64,000 nt of DNA from NCBI RefSeq assembly GCF_014201875.1, contig NZ_JACHFL010000021.1:14649-78648 (forward strand), in the 5' to 3' direction. How positions within the stretch are numbered: the first letter of the stretch is position 1; every line of letters begins with the position of its first letter. The position numbers and the translations under genes are program-made. The notes beneath the pieces are model-generated. The model saw only the letters and a program-made list of their open reading frames with translations. It was not told the DNA's origin and made no database searches. This document shows, piece by piece, positions 35,931 through 44,202 of the stretch. The DNA is from Deinococcus humi. Its GTDB lineage: Bacteria > Deinococcota > Deinococci > Deinococcales > Deinococcaceae.

Positions 35931-35945
35931 TAAGATGTTGCCACT

Positions 35946-36332
35946 ATGCGAACCGTTCAGTTCACCCTGAGGCACTACCTAGCCGCTCATGGCCTGAGTG
36001 CGTACCGCCTCGCGCAGGCCGCGCGTGGCCGGGTCAGTGAGCGCACCGTCTACGCCTTAGCACGTGGCGAGACCAGCCGCGTGGATCTAGGCACCCTGGG
36101 GGCTGTCATGAGCACCCTGGAGGAGTTGACCGGCGAGCCGGTTAGCCCAGCTGATCTGCTGACCGCGGTCACGGTGCCAGGGCCAGACCGCGAGGCGCGG
36201 GCATGGCTGGATGGGGACGCCTCTCGCCTAGGCGAGTTCGAGCCGTACGATTGGGGCGGCAGTGATCCGTACACCCTGGGCGAGCCGGTGCGGGTGGGGC
36301 CAGACGGCGAACTTGTCATCGGGGGCGAATGA
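35946..36332 (+). CDS. XRE-type HTH antitoxin
   Basis: 128 residues. N-terminal helix-turn-helix: LRHYLAAHGLSAYRLAQAAR, SERTVYALARGETSRVDL (about 8-45). The C-terminus is acidic and Trp/Gly-rich (FEPYDWGGSDPYTLGEP), typical of a toxin-neutralising tail. TAAGAT at 35931-35936 precedes the ATG by 9 nt with no Shine-Dalgarno, suggesting a leaderless message. Its stop overlaps the toxin ATG (ATGA). It probably represses its own operon. The partner is MazF/PemK-like, which more often pairs with AbrB- or MazE-type antitoxins. Confidence 0.75.
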   Translation: MRTVQFTLRHYLAAHGLSAYRLAQAARGRVSERTVYALARGETSRVDLGTLGAVMSTLEELTGEPVSPADLLTAVTVPGPDREARAWLDGDASRLGEFEPYDWGGSDPYTLGEPVRVGPDGELVIGGE

Positions 36333-36700
36333 CGCCAACCCTAACACTCGGCGCAGTGTTCGTGGCCGACTTTCCTGAGCACGATCCCAGTGGACATGAA
36401 CAGGAGGGGCCTCGGCCTGCGGTTTTGGTGGGGCTGCCCACGAAGGCTGGGCGCCCCCGTTTCCCAGTGCTGATGCTCGCCCCAGTCACGACGTTCCGGG
36501 GGCAGCCCTGGGTGACGGTGGCGCCTGACCTGTATCCCGTGCTGCCGGCGGGGGCCGGCGGACTGCGGGTCTCCAGCGTCGTGCTGACGGACCAGACGCG
36601 GGCTCTGGATGCGTCACGGGTGTCGCGCCTCCTGGGTCACCTGACTCCGGAGCAATACGCGCCGGTGCAAGCGGCGGTGCGGCTTATTTTTAGCGCGTAA
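36329..36700 (+). CDS. MazF/PemK-like toxin
   Basis: 123 residues. The start has the SH3-barrel-like pattern GAVFVADFPEHDP, with EGPRPAVLVGLPTKAG and LMLAPVTTFRGQ, followed by VSSVVLTDQTRALDASRV. This matches PemK/MazF ribonuclease toxins (R-P-x-V-L; xDQxRxxD). It overlaps the XRE antitoxin gene by 4 bp. Expected to cleave mRNA when the antitoxin is degraded, stabilising the replicon or acting in abortive infection. Confidence 0.8.
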   Translation: MTPTLTLGAVFVADFPEHDPSGHEQEGPRPAVLVGLPTKAGRPRFPVLMLAPVTTFRGQPWVTVAPDLYPVLPAGAGGLRVSSVVLTDQTRALDASRVSRLLGHLTPEQYAPVQAAVRLIFSA

Positions 36701-36739
36701 CCCGGACACAATGCTGGACGCTTTGTCCTGTGGAAGGCG

Positions 36740-37522
36740 CCGGCAGCAGCGGTTCGCCGACTTCGCCGAGGCCGACACCCCGGCACTTCTGCGGGCTTCG
36801 ACAGCAGCCCGTTGCTGACCTCGTGGGGGCCGCCGCTGGCATACGGCTGAACGTGCGCGGCCTCCAGGACTGGAAGGGTCTTTTCCCAGTCACGGCGCAG
36901 CGGCGGCCGTACGCCTCGGTCACCAGGGCACGGAAGGTGCTCTGACCCAGCCGGGGCCGCACGATCTGCGGCGCACCGTAGCGGGGCGTCTCCATGGCCG
37001 CTACCGTGGCTGGACGCTCTTCTGCTGAGCTCTGCAACCTGGCCTGTAAACGCTCGGTGACCGCGTCGAACAGCCAGCGGCCCTCCTCTTGCTCGGTGCG
37101 ATAACCCGTGCCCACCACGATGTTGGACTTGAAGCTCGCCGGAATGGGGATCCACTCTTCCTGAGGCAGGAAAAACGGTTCGGCCAGCATCAGGCAGGTG
37201 ATGGGCGGGTTGCCCAGCATCGACTCCAGTTCACGGCGGTACTTCGCGATCTTGCGGCGCATCTCAGGCAGGTTGGGCACGCCATTGGCGGTGCCGAACC
37301 AGTCCCAGACCAGGCTCAGCGGTAACTGCAGCGCCCGCGCGAAGAAGCCCCGCCGACGATGAAGTGGTGTGGTGCATGCAGCTTGAAGAGGAACAGCTCG
37401 CCTTCCCCCAACGCCTGGAAGCCCGTGCCGTTGGGATGCTAGAAGTTCACTTCCTCGCACCCAGCCTACCCAGCGAGGAAATGGAACCACTGGTCATCCG
37501 TGACCCCAACGAACAGCCGCAT
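36740..37522 (-). pseudogene. HNH endonuclease pseudogene
   Basis: Reading from ATG at 37522: MRLFVGVTDDQWFHFLAG, stop, GCEEVNF, stop, then FQALGEGELFLFKLHAPHHF. A -1 shift near 37350 leads to GFFARALQLPLSLVWDWFG, then a long intact stretch to GRRCAVTG. A second shift near 36895 is needed to reach the HNH core EAAHVQPYASGGPHEVSNG. The C-terminal histidine segment is degenerate. Two stops and two frameshifts make it dead. It lies tail-to-tail with the MazF-like toxin gene. Confidence 0.8.
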
Positions 37523-37721
37523 GCCCGGAGTTTAGGTCACCATGCCCGGGGGTGAAGCTGGACTTGCGTCCTGGAGAGAACGTCTGACGGGATACAGTGG
37601 GCCTGTCCATGATCGCCTGGCACTTCTCCTCGCATCGCCGCATGCTGCGGGAGTCAGACGATGTCGCAGCTCAACAGGCGCTCCCGCGCCTGGCCTGTTC
37701 GTGGGATCGAGGATCCACTTG

Positions 37722-38600
37722 ATGTCCTCGGCCACCCCCAGACCTCCCATGCTGGCCTGGACCCCCTGGCAGCCCCTCCGGCGAAGCTGGCTTGACCGGA
37801 CTCTCCCATCCAGTCCAGGGCTCTACCGCATCCGGAGTTTTGGCCAGGCCCAGCTCCTGTACATCGGACAGACTGGGCGGGCACTTCACCAGCGCCTGCG
37901 GGACCTGCAAGGGGTTTACGGTCCTGAGATGCCTTACCGGGATCCGCACACCGTCGCTCCAGCGCTGTGGGCCCTACGTCAGCTGCACGCTGCAGAATTC
38001 GAGGTCTCTGTCGCAGCCGTCGAAGGGACGGCCCCCCACCGCAAGGCGGTGGAAGCCTACGCGATCTCGCAGCACCGCGAGGACTTCGGCGTCTCGCCGG
38101 CCCTCAATTTCGGACGCATGCCCAAGGGATACACCATGTCCTCCCAGCGCCGGGAGAGACAGCGGGGACAACCCACCGATCAGGACGACGCCAGCCACCT
38201 GGGGAGTGCTCCACCGATGGGCCCGTTGTTAGCAGAGCTTGACGGGTCCTGGGGCGGTCATGCCTGGTCTCCCTGGACGGCGGCAGGGACAGTCGCCTCA
38301 CAAGTGCCTGCCCAGGCGGTGGGCCTGTACCGGATCCGCTCGGGAGTGACAGGCGCTCTGCTCTACATCGGCCAGGGCCGCCTGCGGGATCGCCTGACCG
38401 CGCATGTCGCCAAAGCGCCCTCGCACGTTCAGGGCGCCATCTTCAAGCTGGAACCCGAACTACAGGCGTCCTGGACCGTCATCTTCGACTCGCCGAGGCA
38501 CCAGCTGTTGGAGCTCGAAAATGACCTGATCGCGTCCTACCTGCTGGTCTCAGGCCAGGTGCCCGCCGCGCAATTTCTGGGAGAGGGCCGGGGCGGCTAG
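37722..38600 (+). CDS. Protein with two GIY-YIG nuclease-like domains
   Basis: 292 residues from the ATG at 37722, with GAGGA 8 nt upstream; the frame is open further upstream but without a better start. Two copies of the GIY-YIG signature are visible: GLYRIRSFGQAQLLYIGQTG (about residues 29-48) and GLYRIRSGVTGALLYIGQGR (about 206-225), each followed by LHQRL or LRDRL. They are separated by a linker rich in Gln, Arg and Asp. The first domain has extra helices with HRKAVEAYAI. GIY-YIG domains cut DNA in homing, repair and restriction enzymes; two in one chain could act as a built-in dimer. No partner gene is adjacent. Confidence 0.8.
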   Translation: MSSATPRPPMLAWTPWQPLRRSWLDRTLPSSPGLYRIRSFGQAQLLYIGQTGRALHQRLRDLQGVYGPEMPYRDPHTVAPALWALRQLHAAEFEVSVAAVEGTAPHRKAVEAYAISQHREDFGVSPALNFGRMPKGYTMSSQRRERQRGQPTDQDDASHLGSAPPMGPLLAELDGSWGGHAWSPWTAAGTVASQVPAQAVGLYRIRSGVTGALLYIGQGRLRDRLTAHVAKAPSHVQGAIFKLEPELQASWTVIFDSPRHQLLELENDLIASYLLVSGQVPAAQFLGEGRGG

Positions 38601-38871
38601 ATCAGCGCAAAAGGTGCACGTGTCAGCGGACGCGAAAAGGAGCGCCCTAGCAAGCTGCAGACTAGACAGCCGTCTGTGGCTCATTTTGACCTCTTCTACC
38701 CACAATTCTGAATCCAGGTTTTTACCCGCCCAGTCGCATATTTCTCTGTGGGCGTGGCGCTCATTTTGACCATTTCCTGGATCGATTTCACGTCGGAGCT
38801 GAGCCAAGTAAATCTTGTCGCGTGAACTCCCGGGCCGGTTTCACCCCGCAAGTGTTCTTACGCTCAGAGGT

Positions 38872-39141
38872 ATGCATACACCGCCTCAAACAGGTACCGT
38901 AACGCCCACCCAGACAGTTTGCTCGCCGCAGCGTTTTTCCGAGTCGCCTGGTGCTTCAGCGGCCCACAGTCCCGAGCATCCTCCTCTCGGCGCGGCACTG
39001 GACAAGGCCCCAGCTGAACCTCACTTCGCCCACCTCAATCCCTCGCCCGAGCAGCCGCTCAACCGCCTTGAGCCACTGGACTGGATGAAGCTTCTGTATC
39101 AGGGCAGTGCCATCCCCGAGGTTGGCTCGAATTTCGCCTGA
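38872..39141 (+). pseudogene. N-terminal piece of the plasmid primase, split off by a frameshift
   Basis: 89 codons from the ATG at 38872 (TACGCT 7 nt upstream, no Shine-Dalgarno). The end NRLEPLDWMKLLYQGSAI is the usual opening of P4-type plasmid primases. At 39130-39141 the frame runs into TGA. Shifting by one base restores FRLIQKQNPRVQQKW, which runs into the next gene without a break. A single missing base in GAATTTCGCC explains this. Could be a real mutation or a sequencing error. Confidence 0.7.
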
Positions 39142-39176
39142 TCCAAAAACAAAACCCTAGGGTTCAACAGAAATGG

Positions 39177-42041
39177 ATGCCTTTTTCCAGCCTCTCGAGC
39201 CATCTCGGCGCCATTCAACTCGACGACGTGCAGGGCTGGCAGAAGAGGGGATTTAATGTCTATTACGGCATTTCCCTGCGCATAGCGATGGGGAGATCCG
39301 GCGACGCTGGCGTCCATCCCACTCCACTCCTATGGATGGATCTGGATTTGAAAATCGCTCCCACCTATCTGCCTAAAGGGTCAAAGGTAGAGGAGATGAC
39401 ACCCGACGCCCTGCACGTGGCCAAAGTCCAGCTCTACAGCGAGGTGATGCGTCGCTGCGAGGTATTGCAGCTCCCGCCCGTGGCTGTGGTCAACAGTGGA
39501 CATGGTCTCCAGATCTTGTGGCGGCGGAAAGACTGCACCTCTACAGCCGAAACCGAAGCGTTGAATCACACCCTATACGAACACTTCAAAGATCTGGGGG
39601 CGGACCGCAGCACCAAGAACGCGGAGCGCATCCTCAGGCTGCCCGGGAGTTTGAATCTCAAAAATCCTCAGCGGCCCCTGCCCGTAGGAATTTGGCATCT
39701 GAATCCTAATCAGGACATCACACGCTCCGCCTTGATGGCGCTGACGCCTGCAGCGGTACAGGCGTCAGTGCAGCCTGTGCTGGCAGCTCCGAGCGTGACT
39801 GTGAATTCTATGTCCACTGGGGACACAGCTGGGGCACAGCGCGCTGCCAAGCGCCGCCGCGCCGAAGTGACAGCGGCCGTGCGGAGTGAAGCTGAGAAGG
39901 TGGCTACTGCGCCTTCCGGCCAGCGCAACAACTGCTTAAACGTGGCAGCCATGAAACTGGCACGCTTCCTTCCACATGGTGAACTGAGCGAAGCCGAACT
40001 GACCCAGACCCTCGTCAAAGCTGCCCAAAAGGCAGGTCTGGACGACGGCGAGATTCTGCCCACCATCCGCAGCGGGATCAAGAAAGGAACTCAGGACCCG
40101 GCTGACCCGGAACGTTTTGACCAGGAGGAGCAAGAGAAGCAGGAAAAACGACTCGCAAAGCCAAGCGCGAAACGCCCAGCCCCACAGCAGACGGGACCTG
40201 CGAAGGGCGGGCAGCACCAGATGCCGGTCCTGCCCGAGGCTGCGCAACAGGGCGGTCCCATGGAGGGCGGAGAGGAGGGTTCTGCGACAGCGCATATCAC
40301 GTTGTCCTGTTGCGGTGATTTGCCCCCAGCAGAAGAACTTCCGGACCCAGAGGGCGAGGGCAGCACCTACAGCGATGCCCAGCTGCTGGCGTTGTTGGGC
40401 CTCAGTTGGCCGGTGACGGCCATCAACAGCGACAAGGCCCATGCCCACCGGCTGCACGACAACGCGCGGGGTGACTTGGCCTTCGTGCCCGAGTTGGGCG
40501 GTTACGTGGCCTGGAACGGGCAGCAGTGGCTGAGCGGCGGCAAACATGGAGCAGGTCAGGTGAGGGCGCGGCAGTTCGCACAAGACTTGGGCATCAGCAT
40601 GAAATGGGAAATCGAACGCCTGCTGACGCTGTACGGCATAGCGGACCTGGCCACCAAACGTCTGGCCGCTGAACACGGCGTGGATGCCCGCGAAGTGAAA
40701 GTCATGGAGCGTCGCGCAGACGCCCTCCTCAAGGCATACAACATGCATATTCGCGCGGCCAAGGCCACGGAAGCCGACAAACGTCAACAGGCCATTCTTA
40801 ACAGTGCCCAAACGTTGCATGTCAAAGACGTATGCGACTTCGAATCGCGCCCATGGGTGATTGGCTTTCCGAATGGCACCTGGGAGCGGGGCGAGTTCCG
40901 CCCAGCCCGCCGAGACGATCACCTGTTGACCCTGGCAGCCGTCCCGTACCTGAAAGATGCAGACCAGAGCGAATTTAAGGAGGTCCTCTACCGGATCACA
41001 GGTGGGGATGAAGACTTCGCACACACGCTGCAAGACGCGTGTGGCTACGCGATGAGCGGCGCGTCCAGCCAACGTGTGGTGCCCTGGCTCTATGGCGGAC
41101 CTGGCACGGGGAAAAGCACCGTGGCTGAACTGATCGCCACGGTGCTCGGGGAAAAGGCGGTCACACTCGATCCCAAGCACCTCGCAGCCAACGCGAGCCG
41201 TGAGCGCTTGGGCGCAAGCATCTACAACAAAAGCGTCGTGGTCTGCGCAGAAGCGGGGAATGCGGGGCTGGACGCCGAGACGCTGAAAACCTTAAGCGGG
41301 GGTGACCGGCTCAGCGTGCGCATGTTGTACGCCGAAGCATTTACGGCGCGCCCCTCCCACGCCCTTTTCATGGTGGCCAACGATCCACCACGGGTAGACG
41401 CTTACGACGACGCACTCAAAGCTCGCGTACTGGCAATGCCTTTCTGCCATCCACTGAATGTGGGGGGGCCACTGCTGAAGGGCAAGCGCTTAGAAGAGGT
41501 TCGCCAGGACCCCACCAGCGCCCTAGTTCAGGGGTTCGTTGCCTGGGCCATTGAGGGCGCAGAGCGGGTGTACCGAACCGGGAAGATCCACAGGGCCGCA
41601 GTCTGTCAGGAGGCGACCCGGGCCTTTTGGAACGATGTGGACCCGCTGCGTGACTTTTGGCCAAGCCTCACCCAGGAGGAGCTGAGGTGCGGGATCAGCG
41701 TGAGTGCCATGCGGCGCGCGTACGACACTTGGTGCCAGGAGAGCGGCGTCAAGCCCCTGGGAGTCCAGAAGTTCAACCGCGCCTGCAAGTCGGTAGGTCT
41801 CGACAGTTACAGCAACGGCAAGGAACGCGGCTGGCGACTGGTCAAGCCTGCCGACTTCCCCGGCGAGGTCACTCCAGACGAGATTGAGCTGACCACTTTG
41901 ACAACTTTGACGGCTCCTTCTCAAAACCCTTCTCTTTCTCTCTCGCAAAGAGGAGAAAAGGCAGAAGTTTCAAAAAATGGCTCTGAAAGTGTCAAAGTGG
42001 TCAGTTGTCCCTCTACAGGCTGGCAAGGGGCAGACGTATGA
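39177..42041 (+). CDS. P4/D5-type primase-helicase (main part)
   Basis: 954 residues from the first internal ATG; the frame stays open upstream to about 39132, where the frameshift lies. The N-terminal part is primase-like: LLWMDLDLKIAP (metal-binding Asp residues), VVNSGHGLQILW, ERILRLPGSLNLKN. A Glu/Lys/Pro-rich linker follows (about 300-380). The C-terminal half is an SF3/D5 helicase with Walker A LYGGPGTGKSTVAEL (about 638-652), Walker B-like VVVCAEAGN, LKTLSGGDRLSVRML and FMVANDPPRV. It primes and unwinds the replicon. It overlaps the next gene by 4 bp (ATGA). Confidence 0.88.
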   Translation: MPFSSLSSHLGAIQLDDVQGWQKRGFNVYYGISLRIAMGRSGDAGVHPTPLLWMDLDLKIAPTYLPKGSKVEEMTPDALHVAKVQLYSEVMRRCEVLQLPPVAVVNSGHGLQILWRRKDCTSTAETEALNHTLYEHFKDLGADRSTKNAERILRLPGSLNLKNPQRPLPVGIWHLNPNQDITRSALMALTPAAVQASVQPVLAAPSVTVNSMSTGDTAGAQRAAKRRRAEVTAAVRSEAEKVATAPSGQRNNCLNVAAMKLARFLPHGELSEAELTQTLVKAAQKAGLDDGEILPTIRSGIKKGTQDPADPERFDQEEQEKQEKRLAKPSAKRPAPQQTGPAKGGQHQMPVLPEAAQQGGPMEGGEEGSATAHITLSCCGDLPPAEELPDPEGEGSTYSDAQLLALLGLSWPVTAINSDKAHAHRLHDNARGDLAFVPELGGYVAWNGQQWLSGGKHGAGQVRARQFAQDLGISMKWEIERLLTLYGIADLATKRLAAEHGVDAREVKVMERRADALLKAYNMHIRAAKATEADKRQQAILNSAQTLHVKDVCDFESRPWVIGFPNGTWERGEFRPARRDDHLLTLAAVPYLKDADQSEFKEVLYRITGGDEDFAHTLQDACGYAMSGASSQRVVPWLYGGPGTGKSTVAELIATVLGEKAVTLDPKHLAANASRERLGASIYNKSVVVCAEAGNAGLDAETLKTLSGGDRLSVRMLYAEAFTARPSHALFMVANDPPRVDAYDDALKARVLAMPFCHPLNVGGPLLKGKRLEEVRQDPTSALVQGFVAWAIEGAERVYRTGKIHRAAVCQEATRAFWNDVDPLRDFWPSLTQEELRCGISVSAMRRAYDTWCQESGVKPLGVQKFNRACKSVGLDSYSNGKERGWRLVKPADFPGEVTPDEIELTTLTTLTAPSQNPSLSLSQRGEKAEVSKNGSESVKVVSCPSTGWQGADV

Positions 42042-42556
42042 CGCTGGCCCGCCTGTGCGCTCAACTTGACCAGCACGGCTTGGTGCTGACCCTAACGCCA
42101 GAAGGCAGGCTCCGCCCCACAGCGAATCATCCCCCACCGGATGAGCTGCTGGTGGCGATTCGGGCCCACCGTGCCCTGCTGGTCCGCCGGCTTGAACGCG
42201 GCCAGCATCCTGATGGACGTTTGAACACGGGCGCACTGGAAGGCCAACCTGGGCGCTGCGTGAGCTGCAGCCGGTGGCAGGGGCCGGACGCCTACGGGGA
42301 TGGCCTGTGCGTACTGGGACGGGGCGCGCACGGCTGGTTAGATGGGAATCCAGACGCGCCTGTCATGACAGGGGCGTTGCATGACTGTGCGGCTCACAAC
42401 GGCCAGGGCTGGCAAGCTGGTCAGTCTCGGGGCCCTCTTGCCAGGCCAAACTCAGGCAGCCCGTCACAGGACCTGATGCGAGCTTCTCCGGTCGCTGACC
42501 AAGCCTCCTTCGCATCCGACAGTCAGCGCCTCACAAGGCCCACGTTCCAGCGTTAA
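42038..42556 (+). CDS. TubC-N-like small protein with Cys motif, coupled to the primase
   Basis: 172 residues; the ATG overlaps the primase stop. The first 60 residues (LCAQLDQHGLVLTLTPEGRL, LLVAIRAHRALLVRRLERG) match the TubC N-terminal docking-like domain often encoded next to plasmid primases. Then comes a Cys-containing part (GRCVSCSRWQGPDAYGDGLC and, later, HDCAAH) that could bind zinc. The tail is low-complexity. Probably an accessory factor of the replication protein. Confidence 0.65.
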   Translation: MTLARLCAQLDQHGLVLTLTPEGRLRPTANHPPPDELLVAIRAHRALLVRRLERGQHPDGRLNTGALEGQPGRCVSCSRWQGPDAYGDGLCVLGRGAHGWLDGNPDAPVMTGALHDCAAHNGQGWQAGQSRGPLARPNSGSPSQDLMRASPVADQASFASDSQRLTRPTFQR

Positions 42557-42623
42557 ATTTCGTCGGCACACTTACCGCTTAACTTCCCCATTTCGGCGAG
42601 ACAGCCTCCCCGGATTGCTTCCG

Positions 42624-42786
42624 GAACTGGATCTCCTGTGCTCTTTCCCAGTTCAAGACTTCGCTTGGCCAATCCAGGGTCTTCGCCATGGTTTTTGCCC
42701 ACCAGGACGACTGATCTTCATTACCCTCCCACAGGGGAAGACCTAGTACCTCTTCCCCGTTGGGAAGACCCATGGCCTTTCCCAAC
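42624..42786. promoter_or_regulatory. Three inverted repeats upstream of the XRE regulator gene
   Basis: GAACTGG...CCAGTTC (42624-42630 / 42648-42654); GGGGAAGA...TCTTCCCC (42734-42741 / 42751-42758); GTTGGGAA...TTCCCAAC (42759-42766 / 42779-42786). The last two are back-to-back hairpins. They fill the 336-bp gap 42557-42892, which has no gene, and may be operators or part of an origin. Confidence 0.5.
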
Positions 42787-42892
42787 CGGATTGAGTGAAG
42801 TCATACACTCTCGTTTTTACCCTTTTATCAGTCCTCGTCCCTGCCAGCCTCTCGCCCGATTTTCACCCCGCACTGGGAATTACGGTGGAGGC

Positions 42893-43204
42893 ATGACACG
42901 TTCAACGAACATCCCCAGCCATCTTCGCCCCCACACCGCTCGCACGGCCAAGCCTCGGCCTGCCGAAGCCACAGACGAATCCAAGAGCAAGATCGTCTGC
43001 GTCCTGAGTGAGGTGATGGGCCGGCACCGCATCAACCAGACTGCCCTGGCTCAGGCGAGTGGCTTGCGTCCGGCCACCATCCACGCCCTATACCATGACC
43101 GCACCACTTCGGTGACCTGGGACGTGCTCGCGCGCCTGCTAGTGGGCCTGCAAACCCTCACCAACGAGGCCTACGAGATAGGCGACGTCTTCAGGCTCCG
43201 ATGA
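42893..43204 (+). CDS. XRE-family HTH regulator
   Basis: 103 residues from the ATG at 42893 with GGTGGAGGC just upstream; the long upstream open frame has no ribosome site. An HTH of Cro/C1 type is visible: MGRHRINQTALAQASGLRPA, TIHALYHDRTTSVTWDVLAR (about 42-80). Likely regulates the replication region, possibly through the inverted repeats directly upstream. Confidence 0.8.
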   Translation: MTRSTNIPSHLRPHTARTAKPRPAEATDESKSKIVCVLSEVMGRHRINQTALAQASGLRPATIHALYHDRTTSVTWDVLARLLVGLQTLTNEAYEIGDVFRLR

Positions 43205-43305
43205 ACACTCTGGAATACGGTCCTGCAGACACGGCGGGCAGGGGAGAGGCTGGCGGAAGTGTGCCACGCCTGGACGGCAGGATAATCCGTTCTCCAGATG
43301 GACGG

Positions 43306-43480
43306 CACGCTGACCAGCAGCACGTCCGTGGCCGGTACACTTACTGGTGGTCCGTCATTCTTCGGCATACTTACGCATGTCCCCCTGATCAACGGCATGT
43401 CAATTCTCGACACACTGACCGGCGCTCCGTTAATTGTAGGCACACTCACCGGTGTGACCTCACTGGACGGCACACTTCTA
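43306..43480. repeat. Degenerate 30-bp tandem repeats
   Basis: Units begin at 43306, 43336, 43366, then a half unit at 43396, and 43411, 43441 and 43471. Typical opening: CACACTGACCGGCG; typical end: GG. Because 30 is a multiple of three, one plus frame gives a decapeptide-like series (GTLTGGPSFF, GILTHVPLIN, GTLTGVTSLD), but no good start codon precedes it. Lies between the XRE gene and a winged-helix gene. Confidence 0.75.
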
Positions 43481-43493
43481 TCCAGGGGCAGCT

Positions 43494-43841
43494 GTGAGCC
43501 GTGGCCCGGGCATCATCATGCGGGCAGCACTGTGGGTCGTCCAACAGACTGGAGAGCTGATCGAAAGTCAAGAGGTGGCGCGGCAGGTCTTCGGTTACGC
43601 CACCATTGCGGACGTCCCACTCAGTCAGGCAGCCAGCGTGCGCCGGGCCCTGCGCGCCCTGGTGAGACGGGGCGAGATCGAAGAACTGGGCCGGGATTGG
43701 GAAGGCGGACGGCGCAAGTGGGGGACGCACGAGGAAGCGAACAAGAAACGGGCCCGCAGCGCCCAGGTCTGGGCGTTTATCGCCAGGCGTGAGGCGCAAT
43801 ACCAGGCGGAGCTCGATACGAAATTGGAGGGCGGGCGCTGA
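43494..43841 (+). CDS. Small winged-helix-like DNA-binding protein
   Basis: 115 residues from the GTG at 43494 (CAGGGG a few nt before). ALWVVQQTGELIESQEVARQ, SVRRALRALVRRGEIEELGR look like an HTH plus wing (about 12-68); the C-terminal helix is basic (EEANKKRARSAQVWAFIARR). Followed 14 bp later by a strong terminator. Possibly a regulator of the primase region; the tandem repeats directly upstream could be its sites. Confidence 0.65.
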   Translation: MSRGPGIIMRAALWVVQQTGELIESQEVARQVFGYATIADVPLSQAASVRRALRALVRRGEIEELGRDWEGGRRKWGTHEEANKKRARSAQVWAFIARREAQYQAELDTKLEGGR

Positions 43842-43855
43842 AAAGGCGGCCTGCG

Positions 43856-43882
43856 AAAAGGCCAGGGAATCCCTGGCCTTTT
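43856..43882 (+). terminator. Rho-independent terminator
   Basis: 12-bp perfect stem AAAAGGCCAGGG / CCCTGGCCTTTT with loop AAT, running into T's. Ends the winged-helix transcript. The gap to 44202 otherwise shows no gene. Confidence 0.88.
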
Positions 43883-44202
43883 TCAAATCTGTCTGCGCAA
43901 GTCCAGCTTAAGCGGCCCGTTCCTCTGCGATGCCGCCCTGGACGCACTCCAGCAGTATGGGCATTGAAAATCAAAGGTGGATTGAAAGGCAGGCAGTGGT
44001 TTAAGTGCGCCTGTTTAGCGTCCAGGAGGTGAGATCCGCGTAAGAGGGCCCCTCTTAGGCTCCGTCGTGAACTCCTGCCAATCAGCCTGCATCCTTCAGC
44101 AGGGCCTGGCTGGGGCAGGCGTACGCATGACGCCCTGGCCGACTGTGCGCTCCATTCAGCATCCTGGCACCACTGTTTTTCCCTCCTCTCCCTGGAGTCA
44201 CC

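Noticed and set aside
36740..36945. Plus-strand frame facing the HNH pseudogene
   Set aside because: It is only the complement of the decayed HNH coding sequence; no ribosome site or recognisable product.
39936..41180. A 414-codon minus-strand frame across the primase
   Set aside because: His/Gln/Arg-rich shadow with no domain; the opposite strand encodes the primase-helicase with intact Walker motifs.
43306..43480. CRISPR array
   Set aside because: 30-bp units are directly adjacent and degenerate, with no spacers.
43201..43497. Plus-strand ORF over the 30-bp repeats starting at the XRE stop
   Set aside because: His/Arg-rich product typical of a wrong frame; the repeat array explains the open reading frame.
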